DNA from: Locusta migratoria
Lineage: Eukaryota > Arthropoda > Insecta > Orthoptera > Acrididae
DNA length: 64,000 bases
Assembly (NCBI GenBank): GCA_026315105.1
Contig: CM048746.1
Span: forward strand, 140,784,730-140,848,729
Reading direction: 5' to 3'
The position numbers were made by a program, and so were the translations under genes. Below are positions 45,656 to 56,873 of the stretch, piece after piece. The notes below the pieces were generated by a model that had not been told where the DNA came from, ran no database searches, and saw nothing but the letters and a program-made list of their open reading frames with translations. The number at the start of each line of letters is the position of its first letter. Position 1 is the stretch's first letter.

Positions 45656-46478
45656 TCTTTAGTCTAACAAGGAAAGTACTTGGACTCGAACAAACAGAAA
45701 TACACCAAAATCGTATAATAGATCATGTAAACGTGCCTTATTGCACTAGTGGTACTCCCGCATCTGCAAAACTCTGCAGTCGTCCTTTACAGGCCTCTGC
45801 GTGTGCCATGCCGCTTTGCACATTGAGCTGCCGTTACACCAGTAGTGACGGTGCAGTGTGCCTCTGAAGTTGCGTTTTGTGACGTTATTTGTGTTGTGAA
45901 GCGTCGGATGGGTCGGGAATTGGTAATCAATCCTGCTAATATAATGTGACTCGTTGAGATAAAGTTATGAAGAAACCTTCTTCGTGAAGATGGCATTGTT
46001 GTAGGAGATAAATCATTCGCATGTTATCTTGTATCTATTATAGTGTTTCTAATGTATGCTCATATTTCTGCACTATAATAGATACCGGAAAACATGGGAA
46101 TGATTCATCTTCTACACCAAGGCCGTATTCACAAAGAAGGGCTCTTCGGAATTTCCTCTCGACCAATCACAATACGTTAGCAGGATTGACTATCAATCGC
46201 CGACCCATCTGACGCTTCACTACACGAATGACGTCACAAAACGCAACTTCAGATGCGCACCGCACTGTCCCTACTGGTCCCGACTGTTGTGCCGACAGCT
46301 CAATCTGCATTGCAGCATGGTACACGCAGAGGCCTCTAATGGGCGACTGCAAACTTTTACAGATGCGAGAGTTTCGCTAGTGCAATAAGGTACCTCTGCA
46401 TTATCACTCTCACGATTTTCGTATATTTGTGTTTGTTCGAGCCCGAGTACTTTCCTTGTAAGTTAAAGTAGTTTGCAA
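45655..46478. mobile_element. 820-bp foldback element
   Basis: Left arm about 45655-46055, right arm about 46070-46478, inverse of each other (CAAGGAAAGTACT at the left end, AGTACTTTCCTTG at the right; GCAGAGGCCTCT-type blocks; ATCTATTATAGTG near the centre 46062). Very small loop. No coding frame. Its right end joins a SINE tail at about 46470. Confidence 0.85.
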
Positions 46479-46501
46479 GTCTAGAAACTGATGAACATAG
46501 C

Positions 46502-47844
46502 TAGAGGTCTGCACGGATGCGGATAAAGAGCGAGGTATCTGCCCAGTACGTCTGTCGAAATGTTAGCTGAAAACTTCAAGCATGTGGATCTTCTCGGAAT
46601 CTATGCCTCTTTGTCCTGTCACACATAATCACTTGTTTAAATACCAATACAGGTGTAAAAGTTACTGTAGTTTCGCCAACTTTGAAGACAACTGCGACTG
46701 AAAAACTTATCAATCTTGTCAGCAAAGACGTATTACCGTTCGAAGTTTCGTGTGGATCTGGGTTTTTCGAGACGGCATAATCTCCTGAACTGTGTGTCTT
46801 ACAGTCATAATAATGTTAGTAACCGTCGCGAAAGTGCAAGCAATATGTTGGCAGAGTTTTATCGCAACCTAATGAACGGTACTGCCGCGCATAAAATACG
46901 AACAAACATTCAGATTTATGTTTTAGATACTTGGTGACGAAAGTAATAAAGATTGACAATAGCATTTTATAGCAATTTTCACAATCAGATACAGTTTGCA
47001 GTGAAAGTAACTTATTTAAGAAGGTATACAATGTTAGAATGTATAGGCTGGCCGTAGCTGCAGCCGACTTCGCCTATTTTTGCTGACAGTGACCAATTAG
47101 AAGCAGACGGCAGATTTAACACTTGAAATGACTTGCTTTGCTTTTGTGTCACAACCTCTTGTGCGTTAATATGGGGAAAATAAAGTGTCCCTCTTGTAAA
47201 ACTCCAATTCTCTTTTTGAATTCGAACAGAGTAAAATCTCCTCTACGCCGATCAGTTTTAAACACTGAAATGTAAGAAGATGCCTATATTAAAAGCTGAC
47301 GTAGTGCTCCGACCGCACGGGCTCCGAAGCGCTACTGTGTGTGACCGGAGCGCCAATGTTTTCCTGTTTGGAATAGTTTGTTTTGGAGTACGTATAGAAC
47401 AGTCACCGTGATTCGAGAAATCAAATCAAATGTTTGTAAAGCCTAAGGAACTCAACTACGGGGTCATCAGTCCCTAATCTTCCGAACTACTTATGAACTA
47501 CCTTATACTAAAGACGACACAAACATCCATGCCCGAAGGGGGGATTCGAACCCCTGACGGGGAGCGGACTCGCGCATCGCAGCATAGCGCCTCAATGCGC
47601 TCGGCCGATCCGCCGTGGCTTCAAGAAATTAAAAAGTAGTTAAATTGTCGCTGAAATGTCACTCTAACATTAATTACATAATTAGATAAATACTGTTATC
47701 TATTACTATTACCCATTCAAAACTTTACCTGCGGATGCGTATAACGAACTTACGGATGCGGATAAAGTGCGGCGGATGCGGATATGGGCCTTGCGGATAT
47801 GGTGTGGATGCAGATAACACCTTTCCTATCCGCGCAGACCTCTA
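46502..47844. mobile_element. Non-autonomous hAT element, 1343 bp
   Basis: Termini TAGAGGTCTGCACGGAT and its inverse (ATCCGCGCAGACCTCTA). 8-bp duplication AACATAGC / ACCATAGC (46494-46501, 47845-47852). Sub-terminal GCGGATGCGGAT-type repeats near both ends (46519, 47745-47800) are typical hAT transposase-binding arrays. Interior has no transposase; holds the SINE at 47422-47619. Confidence 0.92.
47422..47619 (-). mobile_element. SINE-A variant inside the hAT
   Basis: Complete minus copy. Duplication TTCGAGAAAT / TTCAAGAAAT at 47412-47421 and 47620-47629. Same head variant as 15479-15680. Confidence 0.93.
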
Positions 47845-47899
47845 ACCATAGCAGTTTAGTCCAATAGGCTTGCAGACATTTGATTTGAAAGAGGGCACA

Positions 47900-48530
47900 T
47901 ACTGAAAGGAGAGAACGTGTTGCATCCATCCAACGTTTGAGTTCAGCTATTTATGCTATCAGGGTCATTGCAAAATTTGGTGATATACAACTCAGTAAAT
48001 TAGCTTACTATACCTATTTCAATTCACTGCTTTCATATTGGATTATATTCTGCAGCAATTCAACATTAAGTAAAGAAGTATTCATTGCACAAAAGCGTGT
48101 AATCAGAATATTGCTGGAGCCTACACAAAGTCATCATGCAGACACTTATTTAGGGATCTATGTATCTTTACTGTAGTTCCACAATATATTCACTCATGAA
48201 ATTTGTTATTAACAATCCGATCCAATTAAAAAGTAATAGCAGTGTGCATAGCTACAACACTAGGAGAAAGGTTGATATTCACTACTGAAGGTTAAATCTG
48301 AAAGAAATTAAAGGAATTTCTGAATGGCAACTCCTTCTACACTTTAAAAGCATTTTTAAATAAAACTTAAAATAAAATTAAAATAAAAAACCATAAAAAT
48401 ATGAAAATAAAAAATCCTTAAAATATTGATAGTCATGTATAGACAACATATACTAAACTGACACGTTCCACATCATTACGAAATGTCGTATATATGATCC
48501 ATGGAACAAGTATTAATCTAATCTACTGGG
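47900..48530 (+). pseudogene. LINE C-terminal fragment with 'GATCCATGGAACAAG' tail
   Basis: A 79-codon frame reads SSAIYAIRVIAKFGD, then YYTYFNSLLSYWIIFCSNS and EVFIAQKRVIRIL. This is the post-RT C-terminal region of a non-LTR element, recognisable by the Y..YF.S.LSYGIIFWGNS pattern (here W and C replace G and W). A long AT-rich 3' UTR follows, ending ACACGTTCCACATCATTACG, then GATCCATGGAACAAGTA and TCTAATCTA repeats at about 48526, a typical LINE 3' tail. This family differs from the jockey-like one above. No RT motifs remain. Confidence 0.8.
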
Positions 48531-48540
48531 GATAGGAATG

Positions 48541-49185
48541 GCATCAAACAGTGTTTTAGGACGAATTCGTTTGAAAATGATGGTTCGCTGCAGACAGGGA
48601 AGCGGCATCACAGTGTCTGCATTCACACAAGACATACATCGCCCACTTGAGTCCTCATGATGAGCGCTGCTATTGGGAACAACCGCAAATCACAGTTGCT
48701 GTGCCTCCCGGGGGACTCACGGTTCTTTCGTGAGTACGTGCGTGGCGAGCACGGGGCCCCGAGCTAATGCAGTCTTCCTTCCTTATTTACTTCCCGGACT
48801 GCATTTCCTTTCCCCCTCCCCTCCTTTCCTATCCTCACTCCTTCCCCTCCCCCCAGTTTGGCGTTCGTGAAAGACTTACTGCGACCTGTTGGCATATCCT
48901 TTCTGTACGACACTCCCAGACGCCATTTTTCAGCAAGACAATGCACGACCACATGTTGCACGAACACGTGCCTTGTTGGTGTCACAGTTTTTCAACCTTT
49001 TGTCCTGTTCCGCCAGATCACGAGACTTGTCGCCAGTCGAAATTGTTTGGGATACGATGAAACGATAGTTGCAGAGCTTTGACCCAATGGCAACGACCAC
49101 TGATGAACTTTGGAATCAGGTGAATGCAGCACGGATCGCCCGCTGCCTATTGGGCAAGTGGACACATACTGAAAACTAAGCTTAC
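48541..49185 (+). pseudogene. Tc1-like transposase C-terminal relic
   Basis: Frames piece together as FQQDNARPHVART-like (nucleotides AGCAAGACAATGCACGACCA at about 48932), SRDLSPVEIVWDTMKR (about 49010-49075) and FDPMATTTDELWNQVNAAR (about 49078-49135). These are the second-aspartate block and the glutamate-bearing C-terminal block of Tc1 transposases, across frameshifts. The upstream part (48541-48760) is weakly similar to the N-terminal half. A pyrimidine-rich insertion (CCCCTCCCC) lies at about 48810-48855. No termini identified. Inactive; a different lineage from 39361-40735. Confidence 0.8.
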
Positions 49186-50054
49186 CGAAATGTTAATCAT
49201 TTCTTCAGAACATACTATTTAACATGTACGGTGAATATGAACTATCTCATCTTTGGTCGTTCCGCGTTTTCTGCATTTTTAACGTGTGTATTGTATGTGG
49301 AACTGACAGACGATGCAAAGAGACTGGATCATGAAATATAAGTTACCTTCACAGCTGATCCTTAGTTCCCGCGATACATGCACTGCATGAAGGCAGAGAA
49401 CTACTTGGCATGCTGATCATACACTGCCATCAGACGCAGATAAGGGTGTTACCTGTAACAAAAAAGAGACTTTTGTGAGTTTATGGAGACAGAAGCTTAA
49501 GAAAAATATCTTAATTTAGTAATTTTCCATAAGTTACATGTTAATTATTACTGCGGTAATAAGTAAGTAAGTACTAGTTGGTTTTTTTTTATGTAAATGT
49601 ACTTTATCATTGGTCCGTATAAAAAAACAGTCTCTGAAATTAACGCCGTCATTAGCAGTCACTAACAAGAGACACCTATGACTGGCACGATTAGATCGGC
49701 AGGAAAATAGGCTTAGAATAACAGATGCAAGACGCTGCATTCCCCCACGAGTGACATTTTAATAGAGAGAAAAAAGAAAAAGATATCAATACCATAGGAC
49801 GATTATTGTAGGTAATGCAATTAAGTCAGTGTATCATTATGTTTTTAATCAACAAGCCTAAAAACCTTGAGCTTAACCTAATTCTAATAGCGCCAAACGC
49901 CCTTGTTCTTCCTTATATTAGTCCTCTAAGTACACACGGGATTTTTCTTCTTCTTTATACCCAGGGGTTTGAAAAGTTAGGATTAGCTCCCGCCAGTAAT
50001 TAATAAAGGACTTAGTTAAAGGTAACATTACGTCCAAAGGAATAGAAATCAAAT
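49186..50054. other. No recognisable feature
   Basis: AT-rich sequence without coding or repeat signals I can assign. Confidence 0.4.
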
Positions 50055-50125
50055 AAATCTTCAAATATTTGTAAATCTAAGGGACTTAACGGCTTCAGTT
50101 ATCAGTCCCTAGGCTTACAAACTGC
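50055..50125 (-). mobile_element. SINE-B tail fragment
   Basis: CTTCAAATATTTGTAAATC to TCCCTAGGCTTACAAACT, cut at the edge of the TIR element at 50126. Confidence 0.75.
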
Positions 50126-51384
50126 AATATTTGCCGGCGTATAAGACGCACTTTCTTTCCTACAAAAATTGGTCCAAAAACTGGATGCGTCTTATACGCC
50201 GTTTGGCAGTTAAAGTAGGTACCTAAAAGTTCGATTTCTTTCAAGGGATTTAAAAGAAAATTGTGTAAAATTCGGGAAATAATGTTTTACATCTTCAAAT
50301 ATTTGTAATTCTATGGGCCCAAACTGCGTTGGTCCCTAGACTTACAAACCACTTTACGTTAAACTAACCTAAGGAGGATTCGAACATCCGACGCGGGAGG
50401 TCTCGCGACACGCAACGTGGCGCTCCAGACCGCTCGGCTACTCCCGCGCGGCGAAATGTTTTAAGCGGGAACATCTTTTATGCGGAAAAACATGCATTTC
50501 TCTCTTACATTTACGTAGTTTTATTTTATATATGTATGTAATACGCACCAAAATTACCTGTCAGGAGCTTTATTATGAAGGAAAGGTTTTTTGTGCCAAG
50601 CCAAACAAACTGGTAACTTCATACGAAGCAGAAAATTTCCACGTAATTTTATTCATCATAATCGATTTTTTCGGCAATCCTTTAGTGGTGTCATTCTTTA
50701 TTTGAATAATGAAACACTGCTCACGTATTTGCCCCCGTCTCGGCTGACGATATTTGAGAATTTATTCGCATTCTCAAGTGAAAATATTTACACAAGTATT
50801 TTTGTGATGTTTGTACAATTTCTGCGTCTCACAGTTGCATTTTGAGGTTATAACATGCTGTGCAACATACAATTGGACGACCAATACACAGACGCGAAAC
50901 CATCCATCACTCTCACAGTTTATGAAACATCACAAAAATACTTGCACAAATATTTGCGCTTCACAATAAATTCTCAAAACGCGTCATTTTAAACATGAAA
51001 ACCCACGCTTTTTAGCACGAAGTCCGCGAACTGGTACTCGGCGCGTTGTCTGATCGGAGCAATCGTAAGCAGAACCACCTATGAGTCAATGTCGTAAGCC
51101 TTTACGACGCTCTCGTCAACCATCCCGTAATTATCGGCGTGCACTGTGAACAGCGATAGGCGAAATATCCGTTTGAATAAGCGCAGACTGTCAAACTTCA
51201 CTGCCTAAGGTTTATGAACACTACTTGAAGGCACTGCCTTAGATATTTTATGTACGCGAACAAATGTATTATAATTACATTGCAATAGATGTATTAGGTG
51301 TTACTTATTTTTTTCCTAAAAAACAAGTCTTAAAAGTGGGGTGCGGCTTATACGCCGGTGCGTCTTACATGCCGGCAAATACGG
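50126..51384 (-). mobile_element. TIR element copy 1, left arm of the inverted duplication
   Basis: Ends TTTGCCGGCGTATAAGACGC (left, slightly decayed edge) and GCCGGCAAATACGG (right), followed by TA. The interior matches copy 2 (54012-55098) in reverse orientation throughout, for example ATAGGCGAAATATCCG and CAACCATCCCGTAATT. A TA target suggests Tc1/mariner or pogo-type mobilisation. No transposase frame, so non-autonomous. Contains a SINE-B (50290-50454). Confidence 0.88.
50290..50454 (-). mobile_element. SINE-B inside TIR element copy 1
   Basis: Minus copy with shortened body, B box GGATTCGAACATCCGAC, head end CTACTCCCGCGCGGC. Duplication AATGTTTTA at 50281-50289 and 50455-50463. Absent from copy 2, so younger than the duplication. 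Confidence 0.9.
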
Positions 51385-51517
51385 TATATTCTTGAAATGT
51401 AGTTTAAGGTTATCAAAATATTCGTGAAATCTGCATTTGTACAGTTGCTGCAAGGATAAAAATTGAACTATAAAATCATCTTTGCCCGCAATGGCTTTTC
51501 CTATATGAACCACCGAT

Positions 51518-51827
51518 AAAGGTAAAGCAGTCAACCATCCGAAGAGTGGTTTGAACACCACAGTGCTTTACTATGGCATGGTCGTGTTTGGAGGTGGTAT
51601 GCCGTTGCCTTCCTCAGACCTTCGAACCGACTTACCCAGCCAGTTATAGGGGGACCCAAAGTTTAACGTGGGTTCCGAACCACGCTGCTACTCGGTACTT
51701 TTCACATGAGCAATACTGCCAGAGGTGAAAGAAGTGGAAAGTGACAGATAAAAATACGAGGATCTGGCGGGGATCGAACCCGCGACCTTTGGCTTAGTAG
51801 TCTGGCACTCTACCACTGTGGAACCGA
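51518..51827 (-). mobile_element. SINE-C, complete
   Basis: Head at right (inverse of CCACAGTGGTAGAGTGCCAG), B box GGGGATCGAACCCGCGACC. Perfect 11-bp duplication GAACCACCGAT at 51507-51517 and 51828-51838. The best copy of the family here; also present in the opposite arm at 53709. Confidence 0.95.
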
Positions 51828-51838
51828 GAACCACCGAT

Positions 51839-52868
51839 GTATTGTTGTTATGGTCTTCAGTCCGGAGACTGGTTTGATGCAGCTCTCCACCCTACTCTAT
51901 CCTGTGCAAGCCTTTTCATCTCCTCATAAGAACGACAACCCACATCCACTTGAATCTGCTTACTATACGCGTCTCTTGGCCTCCCTCTGCGATTTTTACC
52001 CCACACACTTCCCTCCAATGCTAAATTTACGATTCCTCGATGTCTAAGAATGTGTCCTACCAAGCGATCCCTTCTTTTAGTCAGGGTGTGCCAAAAATTC
52101 CTTTTCTCACCAATTCTGTTCAGTACTTCATTGGTTATGCGATCTAACCACCTAATCTTCAGCATTCTTCTGTAGCACCACATTTCAAAAGCCTCTATTC
52201 TCTTCCTGTCTACACTGCTTATCGTTAATGTTTCACTCCCATACAAGGCAACACTCCACACAAATGCCTTCAGAAAAGATTTCCTTACACTTAAATTAAT
52301 ATTCGATGTTAGCAAATTTCTCTTTTTCAAAAATGCTTTTCTTCCCATTGCCATTCTGAATTTTATATCCTCTGTACTGCGGCCATCGCATGTTATTTTA
52401 CTACCCAAATAACAAAACTCATCTACCACCTTCATTGTTTCGTTACGTAATCTAATTCCTTCAGCATCGCCTGATTTTCTAAGACCGCATTCCATTATTT
52501 TTGTTTTGCTCTTGTTAATGTTCATTTTATACGCTCACTTCAACACACTGTCTATTCCATTCAACTGCTCTTCCAGGTCCTTTGCTGTCTCTGACAGAAT
52601 TACAATGTCATCTGCAAAACGCAATGTTTTTATTTCTTCACCCTGAACTTTAATCCCTATTCCAAATTTTTCCTTGCTTTCCTTCACCGCCTGCTCGATG
52701 TACAAATTGAATAGCATCGGAGAAAGGCTACAACCCTGTCTTACTCCCTTCCCAACTGATGCTTTCCTTTCATGCCCTTCGAGTCTGATAACTGCGGTCT
52801 GTCTTTTGTACAAGTTGTAAATAACTCTCCTTTCCTTGTATTTTACACCTGCTGACTTCAGACACCAC
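51839..52868 (-). pseudogene. RTE-like LINE, RT core to 3' end, one nonsense codon
   Basis: From 52868 leftwards: GVKYKERRVIYNLYKRQ, GVRQGCSLSPMLFNLYIEQA and LRFADDIVILSETAKDLEEQ, the intact FADD active site. A single TGA at 52535-52537 is followed in the same frame by MNINKSKTKIMECGLRKS, EFCYLGSKITCDGRSTED, KAFLKKRNLLTSNINLS, IRWLDRITNEVLNRIGEKR and GHILRHRGIVNLALEG, to a stop at 51857. Apart from that stop the frame is open for about 330 codons, so this is a young copy. The 3' end is GGTCTTCAGTCCGGAG (inverse) plus a TTGTTGTTA-type tail, a short tandem tail as in RTE elements. 5'-truncated in the RT. Confidence 0.92.
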
Positions 52869-53470
52869 TTCTGACACCGCCGATAGGTTACAAAAAAGTT
52901 GTAAACAGTAAGTCGTTTTTTCTCGTTTTCTCTGAATGTTCCCGTTCAGTTTGTGTTGCTAGGTCTGTCTACGTAATCTTTTTTCCTGCGACTGATTTTC
53001 AGCGTAGTTGTAGCAGGGTGTGAAGCAGTGTTACGGTCGGCTGCCCGCGCTGTTAGACCCCTGATCACGGCGGCCGTTTCTTTGCCGCTGTCCTCGGCAA
53101 AGGCCGCGCATCCGACGTGAACGACATTCTTGCGGTCGCTGTCTGACTCACTGCTGGGCCAGGGGCGATACCTCTCTTTTGTTTTCGCAGTTGAGAGTCC
53201 GCGCCGAGAACAATGCAAAGTTGAAATGCAAATAACACTTGTCAAGAGAATACTTAGCAGTAATGGGGCAGTGCTGAGTTAATTATGGGGGAAGAACTCC
53301 TCATGAGCCAAAATCAGTGGATTTAACTGTCATTATCCGCCGTTTTGTTTCTTCCAGCTTCGCATGTTAATTGGTGTTACTCATTCATAGTGTTCTGAAC
53401 TTGAAGCTGCAATCTCAATATTGTTAAGTACCTCTTGAAGGCATCTGTTCCCATTAATCTGTTTTGTTTT
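52869..53470. other. No recognisable feature
   Basis: Mixed composition, CpG-richer near 53030-53170; no gene signal. Confidence 0.4.
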
Positions 53471-53507
53471 TCCGCGGTGGAGTGGCCAAGCACTCAAAGG
53501 CGCAGGT

Positions 53508-53551
<44 letters not shown>

Positions 53552-53572
53552 AGCATAAGTGAGCTGCTATAA
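53471..53572 (+). mobile_element. SINE-B fragment with (TG)n
   Basis: CCGCGGTGGAGTGGCCAAG head, GCAGGTTCG partial B box, (TG)n about 53508-53547, then ACTTAGCATAAGTGAG; cut by the TIR-element fragment at 53573. Confidence 0.75.
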
Positions 53573-53708
53573 GTACCGTATTTGTCGGCATATAAGACGC
53601 ACCTGCCTATAAGATTCACCCCACTTTTAAGACTTTTTTTTATTTTTAGCAAAAAATAAGTAACAGCTAATACATCTATTGCAATATAATTATAATACAT
53701 TTGTTCAC
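53573..53708 (+). mobile_element. TIR element fragment (third copy)
   Basis: Begins CCGTATTTGTCGGCATATAA and follows copy 2's first 136 bases to ATACATTTGTTCACG, where it joins the interior of SINE-C. A deletion junction with short shared sequence (ACGTTAAAC). Confidence 0.85.
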
Positions 53709-53880
53709 GTTAAACTGTAGGTCCCCCTTTAACTGGCTGGGTAAGTCGGTTCGAAGGTCGGAGGAAGGCAACGGCATACCACCTCCAAACAGGACCATGC
53801 CTAGTAAAGCACTGTGGTGTTCAAACCAATCTTCAGATTGTCGACTGCTTTGCCTTTATCGGTGGTTAATATAGGAAAAT
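53709..53880 (+). mobile_element. SINE-C 3' half, right arm of the inverted duplication
   Basis: From TTAAACTGTAGGTCCCCC through ACCACCTCCAAACAGG to TTTATCGGTGGTT, the inverse of 51518-51664 including the flanking duplication sequence. Head missing. Confidence 0.9.
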
Positions 53881-54011
53881 CCATTTTTCTCTGACAGGAA
53901 GCCATTGCGTGCGAAGATGATTTTATAGTCCAATTTTTATCTTTGCAGCAACTGTACAAATGCAGATTTCACGAATATTTTGATAACCTTAAACTACATT
54001 TCAAGAATATA

Positions 54012-55098
54012 CCGTATTTGCCGGCATATAAGACGCACCGGCGTATAAGCCGCACCCCACTTTTAAGGTTTTTTAGGAAAAAAAAATAACACCTAGTACA
54101 TCTATTGCAATGTAATTATAATACATTTTTTCATGTACATAAAATATCAAAGGCAGTGCCTTCAAGTAGTGGTCATAAGCTTTACGCAGTCAAGTTTCTT
54201 GACAGTCTGCCCTTACTCAGACGGATATTTCGCCTATCGCTGTTTATAGTGCACGCCGACAATTACGGGATGGTTGACGAGAGCGTCGTGAAGGCTTACG
54301 ACATTAACATTTAGGTGGCTCTGCTTACGATTGCCCCGATCAGACACCGTGCCGAGTATTACTTCGCAGACTTCGCGCTAGGAGTGTGGGGTTTTCATGT
54401 TTAAAAATGGCGCGTTTACAGAATTTATTGTCAAGCGCAAATATCTATGTAAGTATTTTTGTGATGTTCCATATACTGTGAGAATGATGAATGATTTTCG
54501 TCTGCGTATTGGTGGCGAACTGTATGGGGCACAGCATGTTATAACCTCAAAAATACAACTGTGAGACGCAGAATCTGTGCAAACATCACAAAAATACTGG
54601 TGTACATATTTGTACTTGATAATGCGAATAAATTCTCAAATATCGTCAGGCGAGACATGGACAAATACGTGAGCAGTGTTTCATTATTCAAATGATGAAT
54701 GACACCGTTACAAGATTGCCGAAAAAATTGATTATGATGAATAAAATTACGTCAAAAGTTTCTACTTCCTACGAAGTTACCAGTTTCAGTTACGCTTGGC
54801 ACTAAAAATAGTACACAATTAAGAAAACCTTTACCACATAATAAAGCTTCTGACGGGTTTTTTCGTGCATCTTATGTACATATATCAAATAAAAACTAAG
54901 AAAAAGTAAGAGAACGTTAAATGCAAATTTTCACGTTTAAAACATTATTTCCCGCATTTTACTTTTTTTTTTATTCTTGGAAAGAAATCGAACTTGTAAC
55001 TACCTACTCCAACTGACAACAGGCGTAATAAGATGCATCCAGGTTTTAAACCAATTTTTGTAGGAAAAGAAGTGCGTCTTATACGCCGGCAAATACGG
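54012..55098 (+). mobile_element. TIR element copy 2
   Basis: Left CCGTATTTGCCGGCATATAA, right GCCGGCAAATACGG, TA on both sides (54010-54011, 55099-55100). 1087 bp, no transposase. Its left flank (53885-54010) is the inverse of copy 1's right flank (51387-51506). Confidence 0.92.
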
Positions 55099-55159
55099 TA
55101 TTTGATTTCTCCATGAGCTTGTCAGGAGACCTGTTTAATAGCAACCAGTGTTTCGATAC

Positions 55160-55265
55160 TCCTAACGAGCAGGGTGGCGCAGTGGATAACACAATAGAAT
55201 CAAAATCTGAAGATCGGGTGTTCGCAAATTCTGCACAGTAACAGTGATCGGCAAAGTTCCTTCCA
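55160..55265 (+). repeat. tRNA-like SINE head
   Basis: AGCAGGGTGGCGCAGTGGAT (A box) and GGGTGTTCGCAAATTCTG (decayed B box). Probable SINE, family unassigned. Confidence 0.5.
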
Positions 55266-56540
55266 GTTTTTCCTAAGAAGTGGGGCTGGTGCAATCATGT
55301 TTGTCTTGTGTGAAGGCCTATTTTAATTTTATGTCCCACACCAACCTTTGTAAGTCGCTGCCTTTCATCGATTTTCAAGTTGTTACGTATGTATACGTAT
55401 ACGGCAGACAGAAGAACATGACCGCCATATTGAAGAGAACGGAAATGTGTGTTTTAATAGAGCTAAAGCACGAATTTCACTCCGTCCATCTTGTAAACAA
55501 TGTGATTCCAGAATCTGATGCATTAGACAATTGTCGCTGGACATTGCCAACCAACAAGCTTAATTCGCTTATGAGCGTTAGATGCACCGCGAAACGTCGT
55601 TACAGAACATACACATTTTTCCGTCGGAATTTATGTACAATAGGATTTGTTCCATTCAGAAAAATGGAGTAAATTGCATCCTATAATGTACAATACTGTA
55701 CTTCTATATTGTCTTTACAAGAAAGTTGTATCAACAGAAGAAATTGCCTCTGAAATTACACATATAGTTGTGTTATGGTTCTGAGAGGGGGTCGAGGATT
55801 CAAAAATGTTGATCTAGAGCCTAGTCAGAAATTACGGTCGATACAGAGCTGTGTGTGGTTCGTTTCCGTGTGTGAGCATAACAGATCTTAGACACTGAAA
55901 AGAAATTGAAAGTGAGAGTATTAAAAACGATATCTGCGTTCCTTGACACATTCTGCGTAAAATAACTTACACTTAGTTCTATAGAAACTCCATATGAATA
56001 TTAGGAATCTGAAGCCTATTCATGAACATGCAAATAAAATAGAAATCTCTGAAATAAATGTTCTACAATGGAGATTACGTATCTTACTTCGCGAAAATGG
56101 TTTATTGTGCAGCTGATGTATTGACTGCAAGCGGGACAAACAGTGAGATTAACTCAGATGAAGTTCCAGTACTTTCATATTCCCCTGAAGCATAATTTAA
56201 AATATTAGCCTCTGAGTGACTGATACTGCAAAACGTGGTAATACAATGTGCGTCTGAAAATTTCGGCGAATTTTCCCATATTTTTACGAACCGCGCTGAT
56301 GTTGTAGATACGTGCGCGCATTCACATTGAGGGACATATCAACAAGCGCCCCCTATGCAGTGAAGCGGTGGTACTCGCTGCGACCCATCTAACAGGGCCA
56401 GTGTGAGAACTATCATTGCAACATGGAGCGCAAATGGCTTGATTCATTATGAATTTGTACGCTAGGGTCATACTGACAGCGGAGAGGTTTACGAGGGAGA
56501 GTTGAAAGGGCTACTGCAACGCATTCTGGGGGTTTGGCTA
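55266..56540. other. No recognisable gene
   Basis: A 130-codon plus frame (55280-55672) has no domain I recognise and ends in ordinary AT-rich sequence. The 3' part (56280-56540) may be the upstream, unreadable part of the mariner relic. Confidence 0.4.
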
Positions 56541-56549
56541 GAACTGTAC

Positions 56550-56860
56550 CGGAGTGGACAGTAATTTCCTCGACGACAATGCTCACCCGCTCACTGCGAT
56601 CCACGTGCTCAACTTTCTCGCTGACACAAGGTCACCGTGCTTCCACACCCTCGTTATTCTCCAAATTTGGCGCCGGCTGACTTTTTTTCTGTTTCCCCGC
56701 CATAAATCAGCCCTGAATGGCTTACGCTTTGCAACGGTTTCCGCCTCAGTGCTTCGAGAAATTTCACAATATGCGTTTGGTGACGGTTTCCAACAGTTTT
56801 ACAACCGATGTCGGAAGTGTATTGTACGCAATGGGGATAACTTTGAAGACCAGTAAAGGT
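56550..56860 (+). pseudogene. Mariner transposase C-terminal relic
   Basis: The 100-codon frame reads LDDNAHPLTAIHVLNFLADT, the block with the second catalytic aspartate. It continues LTFFLFPRHKSALNGLRF, matching DFFLFPKLK.AL.G.RF after the third aspartate, where the PPYSPDLAP segment has decayed to HTLVILQIW by frameshift. It ends with RCRKCIVRNGDNFED, the usual C-terminal W.KCI...GDYFE. The first aspartate and DNA-binding part are not readable. Different from the irritans-like copy at 12650. Confidence 0.8.
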
Positions 56861-56873
56861 ATTTAGTTTGTAA

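Larger units (their letters stand above)
46476..47888 (+). mobile_element. SINE tail split by a hAT element
   Basis: GTAGTTTGCAAGTCTAG then AACTGATGAACATAGC (to 46501) continues at 47845 with ACCATAGCAGTTTAGTCC and GCAGACATTTGA. Joined, they give the ordinary SINE-A/B tail. The head is lost into the palindrome on the left. Confidence 0.85.

Noticed and set aside
55280..55672. 130-codon plus-strand frame
   Set aside because: No motif, no family resemblance, no codon-usage contrast with surrounding DNA; chance cannot be excluded.
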